From: Curvularia sp. ZM96
Taxonomy: Eukaryota; Ascomycota; Dothideomycetes; Pleosporales; Pleosporaceae
Assembly (NCBI GenBank): GCA_022457065.1
Contig: JAJGBQ010000001.1
Span: 4,836,001 to 4,900,000 of the forward strand
Length of the DNA: 64,000 nt
Direction of reading: 5' to 3'
Every line of letters begins with the position of its first letter. The stretch's first letter is position 1. The notes below the pieces were generated by a model. The model did no database searches, was not told the origin of the DNA, and saw only the letters and a program-made list of their open reading frames with translations. The translations under genes were made by a program, and so were the position numbers. Positions 36,886-46,898 of this stretch are shown piece after piece.

Positions 36886-37655
36886 CTACTCTGTGAGGCC
36901 AATTCCTTCAAGAGCCTGGTCCTCCGATGTGCAATCGCCCTCAATGAAAGCGTTCATGTAGGCCTTGTAATTGCCGGTCAGTCGGTTGTGATCAAAAACG
37001 CCGTTTTCGGTGCAGTATTCCACTATGTAGCTGACCCAGTTTATCCAGTATCCAACGTATGTATCCTGGTCTTTCTTTGCGAGCAAAAGCAATGCCTGAA
37101 CTAGTTGATAGACGGTTGGGACACGCACCGGATGCAGATCCTGTTGGAATCGCCCTCCATCCGCTAGGATGTCTGGTCCGGGTAGTTGATCAGGGTCAGA
37201 TGCTAGAGTTATGTTTTTGCCGTCCACGTTTGAGAGGGTTGGGAGTCGCCACAGAATGTCAGATCTTCTGTAGAGACCCAGTCGTTCTGATTCGGTAATG
37301 TGGTGATGAGTATGAGGGGTTGGGGCATAGGAAAGCTTCTTGTTGCTGTTACAACCTTCTGACTCGCACTTTTTGAAACCGGCACCTTGAAGAGCGTCAT
37401 AGGCGGCGTCCATGAAATCATCGTCAACAATGAAGTCGATGCCCTGGGATCTTTGTTAGGGATGGTCAGCTCAGATTGACACGAGATACCTACATTGACT
37501 ATGGTTGGAATGCCAAATACAGTTAACATGTAGTTACCCCAGAGGACATAGGGAATCTTAGCAGCATCAAGCCTCGCAGCTGCTGATGCGACGAGTCTGT
37601 TGTCGAGAGGTGGCAACTCCAAAGCATCGTGTCCCTTACCGGCGTCGTCGGCCAT
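36886..37655 (-). CDS. Nucleotidyltransferase-fold-like protein, fungal family
   Basis: Minus-strand gene with exons 37655-37494 and 37443-36886 (intron 50 bp), encoding 239 residues. The N-terminal half reads AAARLDAAKIPYVLWGNYML, then GIPTIVNGIDFIVDDDFMDA, then YDALQGAGFKKC. This is the layout of proteins with a nucleotidyltransferase-like fold: a small residue before a helix, then a D-x-D-like pair on a strand. The acidic residues of GIDFIV and DDD would be the metal site. Removing the intron is what joins IVN to GIDF. No further catalytic domain is seen; the C-terminal part is helical. In the upstream frame the first ATG is at 37655. It is divergent from the phosphoesterase. Activity is unproven. 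Confidence 0.75.
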
Positions 37656-37890
37656 AACTAGGGTGTTCAAGGTAGCTGATCAATGAGCAGCGATGCAGTC
37701 CAGAGCTTTGCAAGTGAAGGTATTCGGATGCCTTGACTGAAAGAACGGCTACTGGCGGTGAAGCGCCGGCTTCACAAGCAAACGGCGCGACCTAGGAGGT
37801 ATCTACTTAAGTACACCTCGTGCAGCCGTCAAAAACTTGAGCTCAAGTGATATTTTCTCTGCTCATCTCCCTCCATCAACCGCGACAGTT
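37656..37890. promoter_or_regulatory. Divergent promoter, 235 bp
   Basis: Only 235 bp lie between the start codons of the minus-strand nucleotidyltransferase-like gene and the plus-strand phosphoesterase. Both core promoters must be inside. A C/T-rich run (TCTCTGCTCATCTCCCTCC, about 37856-37874) precedes the phosphoesterase ATG. Confidence 0.6.
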
Positions 37891-38673
37891 ATGGTAAAAA
37901 TACAAATCCTCTCTGATCTTCACTTGGAGGCGCCAGCGGCGTACGATGTCTTCGAAATTATTCCAACAGCAGAGTACCTTGCGCTGCTCGGGGACATCGG
38001 TTACACCAAGGATGCCGGTTTGATCGAATTCGTTCGAAAGCACATGGCCAAGTTCAAGATCATCTTCTACGTGCTCGGCAACCATGAGCCCTATCATTCG
38101 TCATATGCAGCTAGCAAGCAACAGCTTCTCACGCTCCAGGCTGAAACCGAGCAACACGCTAGTGGGAAATTCGTCCTCCTTGACCAAACGCGATACGATC
38201 TCTCGCCAGCGGTATCCATTCTCGGCTGCACACTCTTCTCCGACATCACGGCTGCTCAGAAAGACTTTGTCAATTTTGGCCTCAATGATTTCTACCACAT
38301 TGACGGTTGGACTGTGGAGGAGCATGTGCAAAAGCACGATTCCGACCTCAGCTGGCTCAATGCCGAAATCCAGAAGCTCATGGAAGAACCAGAACGCAAG
38401 ATCATCATCATGTCACACTATTCTCCAACCAATGATGCTCGTACTATCGATCCCAAACACAGGAGCAGTAATATCTCATCTGGCTTCATGACTGATCTAT
38501 CCCAGGAGGTTTGCTTCTCCTCGGGACGTGTGGCAATGTGGGCGTTCGGACATACTCATTTCAACTGCGATTTCCAGCATGAAACTCATCAGACTAGACT
38601 CGTTTCGAACCAACGTGGTTACTACTTCGCACAATCGAATGGATTCGATCCGGGAAAGATGGTTAAGCTTTGA
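37891..38673 (+). CDS. Calcineurin-like metallophosphoesterase
   Basis: Intronless 260-residue protein with the full set of metallophosphoesterase motifs in order: SDLHLE (motif I, DxH), GDIGY (GDxx), LGNHEPYHSS (GNHE), MSHYSP (the SH motif) and FGHTHFNCDF (GHxH). These residues bind the binuclear metal centre. It has no signal peptide and no membrane segment, so it is probably cytosolic. The first ATG of the frame is at 37891; the frame stays open upstream to a TTG only. Substrate is unknown; fungal relatives are annotated as Ser/Thr phosphatase-like or nucleotide phosphoesterases. It shares a short divergent promoter with the nucleotidyltransferase-like gene, which hints at co-regulation. 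Confidence 0.93.
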   Translation: MVKIQILSDLHLEAPAAYDVFEIIPTAEYLALLGDIGYTKDAGLIEFVRKHMAKFKIIFYVLGNHEPYHSSYAASKQQLLTLQAETEQHASGKFVLLDQTRYDLSPAVSILGCTLFSDITAAQKDFVNFGLNDFYHIDGWTVEEHVQKHDSDLSWLNAEIQKLMEEPERKIIIMSHYSPTNDARTIDPKHRSSNISSGFMTDLSQEVCFSSGRVAMWAFGHTHFNCDFQHETHQTRLVSNQRGYYFAQSNGFDPGKMVKL

Positions 38674-39261
38674 AGGGGACTCAGACCTAAGAACATGGAA
38701 GATGTTAGATGGGGAAGTGAACGAGAGAGGCGGTAGGATGCCCTTTGTAGCAACTCATGCTTCCATTAACTCTCCCCTATTTCATGTTTCATGCACATCT
38801 ATCCCTCAATCGAGACACAAGTGAATGAAGTGGTGGAATAATCACGAAAAATAACCAAAGCGTCAGATTCTATCATGACTATAAGTGTAGGCGGAGGAGG
38901 TCAAAGGTAGACGTCAAATATTGACATCGACTCTACTGTAGCTTCAATCTCATTCGAGGTCTAACACATACTAAAGATGCCTGCCGCAGTCGGGTGCTCT
39001 GCTTAAGCAAAAGGTGCATACCAAGTTGCCTGGTGGCTGTACATTCATGCATAGATTGATGTTGTCTCATCTTACGCACGGCCGCACTGTACACTAGGTC
39101 CCTTTACCCAAGTTTGAGACTCCTGCATGGGGTATTGTAGCCTTCGCGATATGTCCGCTGGTACTCCTTGGACGACTCTAGGATCTAATTCAAAGATATA
39201 TGAAGCACTGTGGCAAAGATTCGCTAAGGAATACGTAGTATATATATGATTTGATTAGAAG
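38674..39261. other. Intergenic, transition to decayed DNA
   Basis: Nothing coding is recognisable. I looked here for the missing N-terminal part of the HET domain that should precede the NLR relic and could not find it, so the relic appears truncated near its left end. Confidence 0.5.
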
Positions 39262-42200
39262 CGGATACAGCACCGCCAGACGACGCGCGAAGAAGACAGA
39301 AGGTACTCGTTGCTAGGTATTCTCGACGTTCACATAGCTCCTTTCTACGGGGAAGGAATAGCAAGTGCATTCCAACGGCTCCAGCTGGAAGTCAGCAAGT
39401 TAGGTAGATGTATTCAAGATGTACGCCTTACGGACCCACGCGACGACAAGAAGCGGATCGTGGAAACAAAGGCAGGTCTACTGGCGGCCTCGTACCGCTG
39501 GGTCTTAGATCATCCCAGCTTTAAGCAATGGCGCAGCGACCCGCAGAGCCGACTGCTATGGTTAAAAGTGATCCTGGTAAGGGAAAGACAATGCTACTGT
39601 GCGGTGCTACTGGTGAACTCGAGAAATCGAGCTCTAATAATCTGTGCTTCTTCTTTTGCCAAGGCACTAACTCGTAGCTTAATAATGCTACTTCTGTGCT
39701 ACGCGGCCTGCTCTATCTACTTATTAGCCAGCAGCCGTCGTTGGCGTCGCACCTGCGAAAGAAGCACGATCAAGCTGGCCGATCTCTTCTTTAAGATATA
39801 AATGCTCGGATTGCCTTGTTAGAGATGTTTACAAATATGATACTCGACCCTCTTCTATAAAAGATCTATCTGGTTTTCGATGCTCTGGATGAACGCATCG
39901 CGGATCTACCTAAGGTTCTGGACTTGATTATTTAAACCTTATTGTTATCAAAACGCACTAAGTGGCTCCTGTCGAGCCGGAACGAGCTTTATATTGAGCA
40001 AAGACTAAAGTCGATTAGCACCTAGGCAAAGCTAAGTCTAGAGCTCAAGCAGAATACAGAACAGGTGGCTCGTGCTATGGAAGTGTACACTGACGAGAAG
40101 CTGTCCCACATTAATTCGCTTAGAGACGCCACCTACGAAGTTAAGTATGAGGATTATTGCGATAGAAAGCGAATAGCACCTTTCTGTGCGTGGTCCTTAT
40201 TATATAAGAGCTCAAAAGACTAGAGAGCTAGAACCTATTAGATGTGGTGGAAGAGGCTCCAGTTAGGCTGTATCACCTGTGCAATCGCATGGCAGATAAA
40301 GTCTAGCAGGTTGCGAAGAGAAACTCAGAGATGTGCTAGTTACTACTTTCTACTGTCTTAGTGGCGTACCGCCCGTTTCACCTAGCTGAGCTTGGCAGCT
40401 TGTACAAATTACCAGGTTAAGAACTAATGCTAACTAAGAATACAAGAACACTTATAGCTATATGCGGCTCGTTCCTTACTATTCGCGATGACCAGATATA
40501 CCTTATCTATTATTTAGCTAAAGACTACCTAAGCGACAAAGCACGGGTGGCAGTCTTCAGTGCTAAGGGCAAGGCCCACTACGACCTATTCTTATAGTCA
40601 CTCAAGTTAATGTCAAGTACCCTATAACGTGACATCTGCGGCCTACGTGCTCCTAGGTATCCAATCAATGAAGTTATGGTGCCGGCCAGCGACCCGCTGG
40701 CGACATCACGATACCCGTGCGTCCACGAGATCGACCATCTCTACGAGTCTACCCTTAACAAAAGCGCAAGATGCCACAAAGATCTACAAGACGGTGGCGC
40801 CGTACATGCGTTCCTTCAAGCAAGTTATGTATATTGGCTAGAGGCGCTCAGCCTTTGCGAGAGCTTGCCAAAATGAGTAGTTGCAATGGCAGAAATCGAG
40901 GGTACAATACAGGTAATAACCGGAGTACTATTGTACATATAGAGGAAACTAACAAAACCCAGAGAATAACGGGTACTAGTGCTTTATTCGATCTGGTGAA
41001 AGATGCGCATCAGTTCATTATGTAACACAACCGGGCGGTAGAAGAGGCTCTTCTTCAAGCATATGTATCAGCTCTAGTGTTTAGCCCTAGGCTTAGTCTA
41101 ATCCGGAAGTTGTTCGAGAAGGAGTCGCCAGCTTGGGTCTCTATAAAGTCGCCGATGACAGGACTGGAACGCGTGCCTGTAGACACTCGAGGGCCACAGC
41201 AATTCGGTCAGCTCAGTGGTCTTCTCTCACGACTCGACACGCTTAATATCCCTTTCCACAGATATGACGGTCAAATACTGGAATGTTTATACCAGCGATT
41301 GCATAAAGACACTTGAGGGATTCAATGATGCATTGAGGCTTATAGTCTTGTCTCACGATTCAACACGACTAGCGCTAGCCTCAACTTATAGATACAGCAA
41401 CATCGAAATTCGGGACGCGAGTAATGGCGAATGTCTGCAAACTCTCGAAGGACATTCGGCAATAGCATTCTCCCATGACTCGGATCGGTTAGTTTCAGGG
41501 TCAGACGATAATTTGGTTAAGATCTGGCATGCTGGAAGTGGCAGATGTCAACAGGTACTCGAAGGTCACATAGCAGGAATTAGAGCAGTAGCTTTTTCCC
41601 ATGACTCGACACTGATAGCATCAGGGTCCGGTGAGTGGACAGACAGAATCTAGGACGTGAGCAGCAGCCATTGCCTTCGAATACTCAATGGACACACAGA
41701 TGTTATCAGCTCAGCAGTCTTCTCTCATGACGGGACTCAGCTGGTATCAGGATCCAGCGATGGAGTGGTAAAGCTATGGGATATCAACCGTAGTGACAAA
41801 CTTCTGGATGAAGAGGACCACGAAATCCATGCTGGACCGATGATCTTCACCCCCTTATATGACTGGGCGAAACTGGCACTAGTTTCGAATAAGACGATTC
41901 AAATTTGGGATACCAACCGTGATCAGTACTTACAGACACTGGACTGCTATAACCTATGCATCACCTCAGTGGCTCTCTCCCCCGACTCGTCTCGGCTAGT
42001 GTCGGGGTCAACAGACCACACTATCGAGGTATGGGACCTAGGCAGCAGCGAGTGTCTGTTCACACTTAAGGGTCATAACTCTACCATTTACTCTGAAGCC
42101 TTTTCCCATGACTCTTCCTAGCTAGCGTCGGCATCGTCAATATTAGATGATTATACGGTTAAGGTTCGGAACGCGAACAATGGCAGTTGCCTCCAAATCT

Positions 42201-42781
42201 TCGACGGTGATAACGATGATGACAGGTTCTACACGGTCCACGTTGGTTCAGTAGTCTTTTCACCTGATTCATCCCGGGTTGCATTTGCGTCGTACAAGTC
42301 CACGATCGAGCTGCGGAATATCACTACTGGTATGCATGTCCGAAGTCTTGAAGGCCATAGTGATCTAGTTGCTTCGATTGCCTTCTCTCCAGACTCAGCC
42401 CGACTAGCGTCGTCTTCACATGACAATACAGTCGGAATCTGGGATCTAGACAGCGGCTGGTGTTTGCAAACGTTGAATACTGGCAGGCCACTCGAACGCA
42501 TTTTATCTAGCGCCAGTAATCCATGTCTTCACACTGACATTGGCACCATTAAGATAGACGCCCTTTCGAGATTGGGATCGTTGCTTACTGAGCCAGAACC
42601 TGGGATTCCTCATTACCAGTGTTTATCATTGAGCGCAGATGCTACATGGATTTAAAATGGCTCAGAGAAGCTGATTTGGATATCTCCGGAGTACCGCTCA
42701 AGTCGTTCAGTGGTTGTAGGGAACTCCATCTTTGTGGCTGGTGGGCCTATGGGGTTTTGGATGTGTAAACTGAAGCTGTGA
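39262..42781 (+). pseudogene. HET-NACHT-WD40 NLR (heterokaryon-incompatibility type), decayed
   Basis: Relic of a STAND receptor of the HNWD class (HET-E/HET-D/HET-R relatives), cytosolic NLR-like proteins controlling allorecognition and cell death in fungi. It starts in the final part of a HET domain: RQTTREED, then RYSLLGILDVHIAPFYGEG (39274-39354). The linker QDVRLTDPRDDKKRI and a NACHT domain follow. Walker A (DPGKGKT, 39570-39590) is displaced one frame, Walker B (LVFDALDE) is at 39870-39893, and SSRNE follows. The WD40 part from about 41162 keeps one frame with about ten repeats (D-x-W-(N/D)-x-x-x-x-x-C-L-x-T-L-E-G-H type). In it stops occur at 41180, 41651, 42119 and 42653, several of them obvious Q/W-to-stop changes. 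At least two frameshifts lie upstream (near 39567 and 41150). The N-terminal HET half is missing. It cannot be functional as it stands. Confidence 0.9.
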
Positions 42782-42821
42782 AAAAGATTGAAGTTGTGTT
42801 AGCTCTCCTATCTTGCACTCT

Positions 42822-43004
42822 CGTTATAAATCTCGGTAAAGTTATCTTTAACATCCCTCCCTAGATAGCAGGACACTCGATGTGTCCAGACGCTACTACT
42901 AAAAACCCGTTTACACCCCCAGCCCCCACACTCAATCAATCTCGCCTTCGTGCACCCTACCAACTCACTACTTACCTTAGCCACCCCGCCTCCGACCCAG
43001 AGCC
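42822..43004 (+). promoter_or_regulatory. Likely promoter of the GC-rich gene
   Basis: A TATAAA at 42825-42830 lies about 180 bp upstream of the ATG at 43005, followed by a C-rich leader (CACCCCCAGCCCCCACACTC). This makes the downstream ORF look like a transcribed gene rather than a chance GC-rich frame. Confidence 0.4.
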
Positions 43005-44183
43005 ATGTCGAAACCGTCCAGCTCATTCACCTCCTATACCGACGCCGCCAGCACCTACTGGCCGCCCGGCTGGAACTTCCAGCGGTATGCCCACGCCACG
43101 CCCGCGGACAACGCCGCGCTGTCGAACGAGGAGCGCGCCAAGATGCAGGCCGGCTTCCGCGAAGCGCTCGGCGAGGACGGCGTTATGGAGATGGCCCGCG
43201 TCGTGTGGCAGGAGCAGCTGCGCCGCATGAAGCTCGAGAAAGAGTCTTCTGCCGCCACAACGTCGTCATCATTGTCTGCGCAGCAGCAGCAACGGCCTCC
43301 GCCACCTCCCCCCAACTGGCTCAAGACTTGGCGCAAACGGGCGGGCGGCGACGGCGGCGGGGCCTGGGGCTTCGTCGCGTTCTGTACTTCCAGTGCCGTC
43401 GCCGCCATGCCGGAGTCGGACGTGGCTGAATTCCACACACGCGCACGGGATATGGCGGAGATCCCGATCCAGAAGGCATTGGAGGAGGAAGGGCAGCCGG
43501 CCGACGAGATCGCCGAGGCGCAACGCTCATTCGAGATCCGCTGGGTCGAGGTGGACGACGACAACGAAGACGCCAAGGGGAAGGTGGGGACAGGAGGAGA
43601 CTGGGTTAAGAAGGCGCGCACCAGTTATCGCGCCATGCGCGAGTCTGGCGTCCTCCCGTCAGGTCTCGATCTGCCCGTCTTCCTCTGCGCATCACCCGCC
43701 GCCGTGGCCTCGGTGCTACGGACGTCGCCGGCAGAAGCGAAGGAGGCGCACGAGGGGAAGCCGCGTTGGCGATCCGGCGATGTCCCGTTCCTGCTGGTCG
43801 CGGCCGCGGAGACGGAGCAGGGTATCGTCGAGGAGGAGGACGACGACGACGAAGAAGAAGGAACCAAGGTTGGCGGTGGGGAAAGGAGCTGGTTTAAGCC
43901 CGTTTTCAAAGCGGCCGCCGAGGTGCTGGTGGACGAGCTCTGGTGGGTCGTCGCGGAGCAGATGACGTCGCTAGGCCGGATGACGAGGTTCGTTCGGGGC
44001 GCGATGGTGGCTGAGGAGCATGTCACGACGATGGAAGAAGAGAGGCAAGGGGAGGGAGGAGAGGCGGCTGATGTTGGTAGTGGACGGGCTGAGGAGCCGG
44101 GCCATGACGACGACGGGCTGGATAACATATGGTGGACAGTTCACATACCGCCGCGTCAGATGAGGAAGAGGCGGAGGGTATAA
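43005..44183 (+). CDS. Uncharacterised fungal protein, GC-rich intact ORF
   Basis: Single-exon 392-residue protein. It contains GWNFQRYAHATPADNAALS near the N-terminus, a Gln/Pro run (QQQQRPPPPPPNW), then WGFVAFCTSSAVAAMPESDV, a helix DEIAEAQRSFEIRWVEVDD, and later LDLPVFLCASPAAV and GDVPFLLVAAAE. The spacing of WGFV, the W-x-V-D strand and the PFLLV strand recalls a poorly described fungal domain, but I cannot name it. The C-terminus is acidic, then basic (RKRRRV), which may be a nuclear localisation signal. No signal peptide. GC content is far above the surrounding AT-rich DNA, and it shows no RIP-like stops although it sits between a pseudogene and transposons. Confidence 0.75.
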   Translation: MSKPSSSFTSYTDAASTYWPPGWNFQRYAHATPADNAALSNEERAKMQAGFREALGEDGVMEMARVVWQEQLRRMKLEKESSAATTSSSLSAQQQQRPPPPPPNWLKTWRKRAGGDGGGAWGFVAFCTSSAVAAMPESDVAEFHTRARDMAEIPIQKALEEEGQPADEIAEAQRSFEIRWVEVDDDNEDAKGKVGTGGDWVKKARTSYRAMRESGVLPSGLDLPVFLCASPAAVASVLRTSPAEAKEAHEGKPRWRSGDVPFLLVAAAETEQGIVEEEDDDDEEEGTKVGGGERSWFKPVFKAAAEVLVDELWWVVAEQMTSLGRMTRFVRGAMVAEEHVTTMEEERQGEGGEAADVGSGRAEEPGHDDDGLDNIWWTVHIPPRQMRKRRRV

Positions 44184-44530
44184 GCGAGATCTGGATAGTG
44201 AGTCCGAAGAGCAACCTACCTGACCTGCAACTATCAGCCGATGCGCAGGCATTTAAATGATCATGCCAACTACTTTCAACTGCAGCTGTCCGCTAGCATG
44301 GACAGATCGTTCAGATCTCTTAGGCTAAAATGACCAGTGTGACGGATACCCTCAAGTTTTCGATGTTTATATGTTTCTCATAATTTCTTTTCTAGAGTTT
44401 CCATAGTTAGGCAAGCTATTTATTGCTTACCTACAGCTCCACCTATTTAATAGAGGTTATATTATCTATATAACGCTACTAGGGGGTTTCTAATATTTAA
44501 TTATGTTTTTTTGCTAATTTATATATAATA
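44184..44530. other. Boundary into AT-rich repeat DNA
   Basis: GC content drops sharply from about 44300. No gene. It ends with the TA that forms the left target duplication (44529-44530) of the Pogo-like element. Confidence 0.6.
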
Positions 44531-44593
44531 ACGTACCCCACGGGCGGGTGGAACACACGGGCGAGTAGAACACTTTTGCTAAGCCCTCACTAA
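44531..44593 (+). repeat. Left terminal inverted repeat
   Basis: Reads inward from the TA at 44529-44530. It matches the reverse complement of 46830-46892, with 49 identical outer bases and then C/T differences of the RIP type. Confidence 0.9.
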
Positions 44594-45097
44594 AACTACT
44601 ACATTATAGCCTAAAACAGCCTACTTTAGACCTATATAGTATAATATAATATAAGATATTATTTAGAGTCTACTTCTATAGCCTACTTACACGTTCGCGC
44701 GTTATATCTAGTCCTATTATACTATCTATACCACCTTTAAGATAGTTTATCTACTTTAGCGCGTTTCTACTTCTTTAACTTCTTTCTATTACTACGCGCT
44801 CTAAAGTCTTAAAGAGTAGATAAGCGCGCCCTATCTTTAACTATTAAGATTCTCTTTACCTAAACCTACTTTCTTTTATACGATTTTCGTCGCGTTATAG
44901 CTTTATTTACTACTTTAAGCTTAGCTATCTTCTTTTACGCTAATACTAACTTATACGTAATAATAGCTACTCTTTTTAAGAGCTTCTTAAAGGCCTCTAC
45001 TATAGACGTTAGTAAACTATCTATATATCTCTAAAGCCTCTACTTTACTAACGTTAATTGCGACCCTAATTCTAGAGTATTATTAGAGGTTTGTAAT

Positions 45098-45592
45098 TGT
45101 TACAAGTAACAAGAAGGATTCTCTCCTTGACGCAGGCGGCGAGGTTAGCAAGCTAACCACGTCCACGTCAGAAGAATGATGGTTATCGCGGGGCTTGAAG
45201 TCACGTGATAGGCCATCCCGCCAAGACAGGACATCCCGCCAAGGATAGGATAGTAGAAGGTTTCGGGATAGCACGCTATCCCTAATATCCCGCTAAGTAG
45301 AGGAAGGAAGGGATAGATAGGATAGTAGGACTATAAGACAATAGATATAAGAATAGGTTCGATTTTATTATTATATTCGTTGTAGTTAACTCTTATAAGT
45401 TCTTCTCTTACATAGATTAATACTTAGTTATTCTATTTACTATAGAATTAATTATTACTTTACTATTAGTTAAACTCCTATAACTTCTTTCTACTACGAA
45501 TCGCTAGAAAACAATCGCACGGAATACTTTATACAAGTCTCGCCCTAGCCTAGACCAAGACTAGGTGAGTATAGCGAAGCCCCCGTGTAATA
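45098..45592 (+). repeat. Solo LTR of the element-3 family
   Basis: 495 bp starting TGTTACAAG and ending GTGTAATA, flanked by a perfect 5-bp duplication GTAAT (45093-45097 and 45593-45597). The right half is the reverse complement of the LTR at 61407-61887, so both belong to one family in opposite orientation. A solo LTR arises by recombination between the two LTRs of a full element. It sits inside the Pogo-like element and so inserted after it. Confidence 0.88.
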
Positions 45593-45597
45593 GTAAT

Positions 45598-46800
45598 ACC
45601 TATAGCTAGTTATTAGTAGATAGAGATAATAGAGTGCGTAACTTAATATTAAGGGCGGATATAACCCGTTTAGGGTTAAATAGGACTAATCTAGCGCCTT
45701 AAAAGCCTTCTTAGACGTTACTAGCCGTAAATAATACGTTAAAAGCCTGCTTAAAGCAAGATAGAAACTCTTATTTTATAACGTGACTAATCTAGGTACG
45801 CATAAGCGATTCGACTTAGCGCCTATAGGCCTACTTTAAAAGGGTAAAATAGCCTATATTAAGAGGCTATAAGAGGTAAGACGAGTATAGAGGCATATAA
45901 ATAGTAATAATACTGTTATCTTTATAGTATTTTTAGAAATCTAGCAAGTTATAGCTTTTATAACTATTAATAATAAGTAGGCGGTAGACGTCTATCTTCT
46001 TCGTCTTTATATACTTATTAAAGTGCTTTAGCTATATAAGTCTAAGCTTATTAGTCGTCTAGCCGTTCTTAGAGACTCTAATAACCTAGTCGTAGAGTAT
46101 ATTACTATTCTTATACTAGCTTAAGAGGTAGTAACGCGCCTTAAGAATAATAAAGAGCGGGATCGTCTATCTAGTCGTATTAATACCCTAAATAACTATT
46201 ACCCATTCTCTATTACTAGGCTAGACAGTCTTTAGCCGTCTACGTCTCTCTAAAGCTATAATAATAGCTCTAGAGGTAATCTAGCCTATTATAAAGCCCG
46301 TCTTATTAAAGTTAAACGTATTCTCGTCTTAGATACTATACTTAGCTTTTATATTAGCTACTAAGTTAAACTAGGCTTAAATAGTCTTAGAATTCTTATA
46401 GAGGGCTCTCTTATAGTCGTACTTGCGATTAAACTGCGTTATAAGCTTAGATTAGCGTTTAACGAACATACTAGGCTAGTTTTATCTAACCTAGTCTAAA
46501 TTACGCTTAGCGCGTAAGAAATTAGCTATACTAGCCACGTCTATAAGTCTAGAGGGAAATCCGCGTATAACGAGCTTAAGTATATACTTAATAATTACGT
46601 TCTTCTTAAGCTTAGTTAGTTTACTTAAATTAGATATAGAATCTACGCGTGAAGATTATTCTACGCGTTAACAGCTTAGTATTAATTAAGTAACGTTATA
46701 GATAGCTATAGCGCGTCGCAAAGAGAGAGTCGCGTCTTACTTAAGAGCTTAAAGAGTAAGCTATATCTAACGTTTAGTAGAGAGCTCTAAATGCTATTAT
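45598..46800 (-). pseudogene. Broken Pogo/Fot1 transposase, N-terminal part
   Basis: Reading the minus strand from the right end gives a decayed frame that includes LTKLKKNVIIKYILKLVIRG followed by FPSRLIDVASIANFLRAKRN. This is recognisable as the CENP-B/Psq-type helix-turn-helix region of Pogo-family transposases, which typically have a 'GFPPRL..VEDMAN.LL' block. Stops are frequent. The 3' half of the gene would continue left of the solo LTR (44600-45090). No functional product is possible. Confidence 0.7.
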
Positions 46801-46829
46801 TATTATAACATTAGAGTAGAGTAGCGGGT

Positions 46830-46892
46830 TTGGTGAGGGCTTGGCAAAAGTGTTCTACTCGCCCGTGTGTTCCACCCGCCCGTGGGGTACGT
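46830..46892 (-). repeat. Right terminal inverted repeat
   Basis: Reverse-complement partner of 44531-44593. It is followed by TA (46893-46894) and, a few bases on, by the left LTR of element 1. Confidence 0.9.
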
Positions 46893-46898
46893 TATATC

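Larger units (their letters stand above)
44531..46892 (-). mobile_element. Pogo/Fot1-like (Tc1-mariner) DNA transposon, RIP-damaged
   Basis: Terminal inverted repeats of about 63 bp (44531-44593 and 46830-46892) begin ACGTACCCCACGGGCGGGTG. The first 49 bp are identical on both sides. The TA dinucleotides at 44529-44530 and 46893-46894 are the target duplication expected for this superfamily. The interior encodes a broken transposase on the minus strand. The element is interrupted by a solo LTR at 45098-45592; without that insertion it would be about 1.86 kb, the size of Fot1 elements. The interior is extremely AT-rich with dense stops, whereas the termini are not. Confidence 0.88.

Noticed and set aside
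38674..39261. Search for the missing N-terminal HET domain
   Set aside because: No segment resembling the HET start motifs could be read in any frame; treated as lost.
43055..43621. 188-codon minus-strand ORF
   Set aside because: Antisense to the intact GC-rich gene at 43005-44183; long antisense frames are common in GC-rich coding DNA.
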